Source of the DNA: Gordionus sp. m RMFG-2023 | Lineage: Eukaryota > Nematomorpha > Gordioida > Chordodea > Parachordodidae | Assembly (NCBI RefSeq): GCF_954871325.1 | Contig: NC_088775.1 | Location: 83,057,561 to 83,121,560 of the forward strand | Direction of reading: 5' to 3' | Length of the DNA: 64,000 nt | Shown here: positions 60,525-64,000 of the stretch, one piece after another | How the letters are laid out: every line of letters begins with the position of its first letter | Position numbering within the stretch: the first letter of the stretch is position 1 | Notes under the pieces: generated by a model | Seen by the model: only the letters and a program-made list of their open reading frames with translations | The model's database searches: none | Told to the model about the DNA's origin: nothing | Position numbers and translations under genes: made by a program

Positions 60525-60657
60525 TTCAAATTTTTTTTTTTTGGGGGGGGGCAGAAAATTTTTTTGGGGCCTAAGATTTTTTCTGGGGGCCAGGTTTGGG
60601 GGCCAAAAATTTTTTGCCCCCCCCCTCTCCCCTGGGCCCACCGTGACTACGGCCCTG
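60525..60657. repeat. GC-rich terminal region of the hAT element
   Basis: G9 and C9 runs and repeated GGGGCC/GGGGGCC words precede the terminus. The pattern is like the GC-rich subtermini of the MITEs at 36037 and 49977. Confidence 0.7.
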
Positions 60658-61474
60658 GATAAGTCTATTATTAAATGTGCAATGAGTATGATTTTAAATC
60701 TGCAATTTTTAAAATAAAATATTCGATTATGCTGTCATAAGTCTCTTTCTTATTAAAAAGGTAATAGTTACAATATAGTGTTTAACCCATCGTTTTAAAC
60801 ATGTTTGTTTCCAAAAATATATTTTAAAAAAATCATGTAAAATAGGGTGCGCCAGGGATATGAGAGAGGAAGCTAAATGAGATCGCTAGAATAAATTGCT
60901 TAAGAAGTCGCACATCACCAGTCTGCCCTTGGTGCTTCGAGTCTTATGTTATATCTTAAAAAAGATATGCGCATCACTGATTAAACTGAGATAAATTTTT
61001 AAATTTAAAAAACTTTTAACTTATAAGCCTGGATTCGAAAATAATACAATCAAAATAAAAATTATCTACTTCAGTCCAGATTGCATTTATAATTTTTTTT
61101 TTAAAATTATTTTAATATTTGGAAAAAATTTGAAAAATTATTAAAATAATAATTGAATCGCTAAACTTGTTGGCCAGTTTTTATATCCTATTTAACAACA
61201 AAAGAATCACACCAACTAATTTACTGTGCAGCACTAATTGAATGATTACAACAATTCCTGGTTAAAATGCCAACAATATTTTGAATATAAAACATTAATT
61301 ATATCTCATTTTTCAAAGGACATTTAATTATTTATGTTTACATTTTATTAATGAAGTTTCAAGAATATATTTATTATGTTTTTAATATAAATATTTGCAA
61401 ATTTTTGCCTTTAAACATCATTCAATTTTTTTGGTAATTCAATTTTTTTGGTAATTCAATTTTTTTTTGTCCAA
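60658..61474. other. Upstream region of the VWC peptide gene
   Basis: TGCTTCGAGTC at about 60930 faintly resembles a tRNA B box. TTTTTTGGTAATTCAA is repeated in tandem just before the gene (61426-61460). No other feature. Confidence 0.35.
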
Positions 61475-61907
61475 ATGAAAACGTATAAGTTGGTGGTTTT
61501 TGGAATTTTAGTGCTTACTTTGGGGATTAATACTCAGAAACAGGTATTGGATGGTATATCTGAAAATTCTGGTGAATTAAATTATTTATGTTTTATCTTT
61601 TTAATCGGTTATTATCTACAGATACTTGTATTTTGGATCTAGGTAATGAGACATATACATTTTCTCCGGGAGAAATAATTACACCTAAAACTCAATGTAT
61701 GGGATGCACATGTCAAAATGTTGGCAATGATTCTCAATATAGTTGCTTAGGGTGTGTACATTATACTGTTATTATTGATTTATTTATCATATAAATCTTA
61801 AAAGATGCAATGAAACCGAAAAATTGCCCCTATATTCTGGATGCACACCAGTTGGATTTAAAGGTGAGCCTCATCCTGATTGTTGTCCAGCTAATATTTG
61901 TTCTTAA
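61475..61907 (+). CDS. Secreted single-domain VWC (SVWC/Vago-type) peptide (3 exons)
   Basis: Inferred exons are 61475-61553, 61622-61751 and 61805-61907, with GT-AG junctions and matching phases (1, 2), giving 312 nt or 103 aa. Exon 1 encodes a signal peptide (MKTYKLVVFGILVLTLGINT). The mature part contains DTCILDLGNETYTFSPGE, QCMGCTC, YSCLGCNE, YSGC and a closing HPDCCPANIC. The CxxCxC start and PDCCPxxC end are the pattern of single-domain von Willebrand factor type C peptides, mainly known from arthropods, where some members (Vago) are induced by infection or stress. It has ten cysteines where eight are usual. AATAAA lies about 150 bp after the stop. Function beyond the domain is inference. 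Confidence 0.78.
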
Positions 61908-62668
61908 TAATTTTAACGATGTAATGTAAAATTTATATTTTAAAAATATATTTTAATATATATATATAATATTTGATTTTGTATGAAGAAAATTATTCCA
62001 TATTTATTTGTCAATTAATTTTTTTTTAAAATTATGCAACGTATCATTGTAATCTCAATAAAATTTTTAGTTTTGATTAGATTTCACCTAGTGTAGTACG
62101 TTTGGAGTTTAAAATTAATATTTCACATTATCTAAGGTAAACACTAACCCTTATATTTGTCATGGCGGTAAGCTAACCTCGAGCGCTGTCCACTAGCTAG
62201 GTATCAGGCCTTAGTTTGAGTTGCGTAGCTTGGTAAAATATAGCAAGAACTTATTGGCTGCTTCGCGAAGTGTCTGTTAGATTTTACCTAATATAATGGG
62301 TGATTTAGTGTGTTATATAATTAGTAGAACTACGAATTAATTTTAAAAAATTGTGAAAATAATTATAAAACTTAGCATTTATTTAAAAAACTTCTAAAAA
62401 ACTGAATAATTTAAAAACTATGATTTAAAAAACTGGGAAAATAATTTAAAAATTTTGAATATAATTATAAAACTGAGTATTTATTTAAAAAACTTCCAAA
62501 TTAATTTAAAAACTGAAAAATCATATTTAAATAACTGTGTATTAAGATTTAAAAACTGTATATACAATTTCTTCCCTTTCATAAATAGACCGACCCATAG
62601 CAAAATAACAAATTCTTTAAGTTTGCGCTTAATTTAAGGAAAAAAAAATTAGAAATTAGAATAAATAT
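61908..62668. other. 3' flank and spacer
   Basis: AATAAA at 62057 may serve the VWC gene. Repeated AAAACT-TTTAAA words fill 62340-62560. No gene. Confidence 0.45.
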
Positions 62669-62989
62669 CAAATTTGCATGTCGTGGCCCGGGCGGCAATT
62701 TTTATTTTTAAAAACCTGGTATGGCCTAAACAATTAATTAAATTTTAAAACCTGGGACGAATTTTAAAAAAATTTAAATTCTGTCAATTAATCAGTTCAG
62801 ATTTTGAATTTTGAATTTTCTTTTGAAACAATTTATAAAATATAGTCAAAGTTATTCAAAAATAGATGAATTTTAAAAATTTCTAGTCGGGTCGGATCTT
62901 ATAATGATCCAAAAAATATCGGGACCATGCTTGAAAATGTTCTTTTTTGGTCTGGGCCGGGCCTAATATATGAGCTTTTGAGATCTCTG
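62669..62989. mobile_element. hAT-type MITE of the TCTGCA/GGCCCG family
   Basis: Perfect 8 bp duplication ATAAATAT (62661-62668 and 62990-62997). Ends CAAATTTGCATG and GAGATCTCTG, with inner GTGGCCCGGGCGG and CTGGGCCGGGCC. Length 321 bp, the same as the copy at 24469. Confidence 0.85.
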
Positions 62990-64000
62990 ATAAATATGTA
63001 TAATGCTGTTTTAAAATAATATTCAATAATAGAAGTTTATAATTAAAATTCATCCTTATATCGATTTGCGTTGAATCTAAACAAAGGCAAATCCTACGCT
63101 CTTAAATTTACAGAGAATTTTATTTAAATTAACTGAAGCTAGTCTCGTCATAGAGGAATCCTCTCTGCAACTTTTTAAATAATTATGACTAGTTATTTTA
63201 ATACTTACTTTCGTAAAAGTTTACAGGTACAGTTAAAAGTTTCATCAAAACAGAGATTACTCGATACATTCAATTACTTTACAAATTATTATAAACATCA
63301 TTTTATAATCATGTAAAATAATTTTGGATTTTACAGATTTTAATCGAATAAATTTAAATAAAGAAATAATTAAACTGAAATAAGTTTCACAACCCTATTT
63401 ATTTGTATCAAAAATAATGTAAAATAAATTATTTTTCCATAAAAATTTGGGTTTAATGATTTTTTATTTAATCTATTTTGAAAATTGCTGTATAAAATTT
63501 TCCAAAAAATAAACTTTCATAGCTTATACTTCGGCAGGAGCGCCTTTGCGTAACAAGTTGATTTTTATTTTTTAAATAGTCAATTCCTATTAATTTATAG
63601 GAATTTGCTGCTTATTTATTTTATTATTTTTCAATTTAATGGCACTTTTATCCGTGTTCTTTTAAACTAATATTAGTATTTAATCTTGGACAATTTTCCT
63701 GTATAATTTTATTTCATCTGTGTATTTTTTAAATTTGCTTGTATATTATCTTGATATATTTATTGTATCAAAATAACGATCCTACAGGAGCTGGGATAAT
63801 CTCTCACTCAGGATTTACTCGAATTACATCTTTCTCACCAAACATTGGAATCCAAAAAATTAATAAATTATTTATTCACTCCTATAGCTTGTATTATAAA
63901 CCTTAGGCATTTTTTCACTTATTAGGGGAGACCAGGGAACATAAGAGCCCTAAAAGGCAAACTTCAATAAAATTAAAACTACTTTATATATTGAATAAAT
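62990..64000. other. AT-rich sequence to the window end
   Basis: No exon, array or element recognised. Confidence 0.4.

Larger units (their letters stand above)
52980..60657 (-). mobile_element. Decayed ZMYM/TTF-type hAT transposase element, interrupted by a gypsy element
   Basis: Minus strand. The right terminus CAGGGCCGTAGTCACGG ends at 60657. N-terminal exons follow (MKKQSVIKSYFKLKLNK at 60206; a Ser/Glu/Asp-rich segment at 59800-59660). After the gypsy insertion come a TTF-type zinc finger (DAAFCFPCRKY, GIRNWKNA, LLKHESSKAH; 54340-54000) and a DUF4371/hAT core (ADETKDASGCENLSIIIRY, then QAYDGANVMSGRNGGVQT; 53640-53400). LHCYNHKLHLV (about 53340) and LDQRWTGHLETSRIIYENFE (about 53180) follow in shifted frames. 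The copy has at least two frameshifts, and similarity fades near 52985 with no left terminus found. It is not able to make an intact transposase. Enzymes of this group could mobilise the 8 bp-duplicating MITEs seen here. Confidence 0.8.

Noticed and set aside
61448-61474. Upstream in-frame start (MVIQFFFVQ) for the VWC peptide
   Set aside because: It reads through a tandem TTTTTTGGTAATTCAA repeat. The ATG at 61475 gives a normal signal peptide.

Overview
This is a very AT-rich stretch of animal genome. It has short spliced genes with 41-65 bp introns, many transposons and many tandem repeats. The gene content (a UNC-50 orthologue, a single-domain VWC peptide of the type best known from arthropods, and secreted small cysteine-rich peptides) fits an arthropod. 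A parasitic copepod would suit the composition, but the sequence cannot prove that. There is no sign of bacterial organisation, operons, CRISPR arrays or rRNA.

Almost all real host genes are split into exons too small to stand out as long open frames, so I rebuilt them from splice sites and frame phase. They are: (1) a six-exon secreted protein with two probable fibronectin type III-like domains (1963-4083, +); (2) a dispersed family of six two-exon genes for secreted peptides with an 8-cysteine CPPG...YCGGC module (8321 +, 12667 -, 15371 -, 22965 -, 24366 +, 30935 +), one of which keeps its frame but lacks two cysteines; (3) a complete six-exon UNC-50 gene with a 26 bp microexon (46836-49243, -), predicted at 258 aa; (4) a three-exon single-domain VWC peptide (61475-61907, +).

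Layout: 1-4.1 kb, a hAT-type MITE and the FN3 gene. 5-32 kb, the cysteine-rich family, interleaved with MITEs, a Ty3/gypsy fossil (16.3-17.9 kb) and a GC-richer retroelement fossil (27.0-29.8 kb). The last two family members lie in a segmental duplication (about 24.0-26.2 kb and 30.5-31.9 kb) whose right part resumes only at 37.85 kb, after a 6 kb block. That block (31.9-37.85 kb) holds a LINE fragment, a 134 bp tandem array, nested MITEs and a 90 bp satellite split by a 1.2 kb hAT element. 40-46 kb is repeats: a GCGAAA array, a 107 bp array, a 1.4 kb foldback element and retroelement remnants. 46.8-49.2 kb is unc-50, with a 1.2 kb hAT-type element filling its last intron. 53-60.7 kb is a decayed ZMYM/TTF-type hAT transposase gene, interrupted by a 5.0 kb Ty3/gypsy element with recognisable LTRs and a 5 bp target duplication. 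The end of the window carries the VWC peptide gene and one more MITE.

The main message is that at least eight intact-looking host genes are hidden in sequence that looks like junk, and that 8 bp target duplications show hAT-type elements to be the dominant recent insertional force here.
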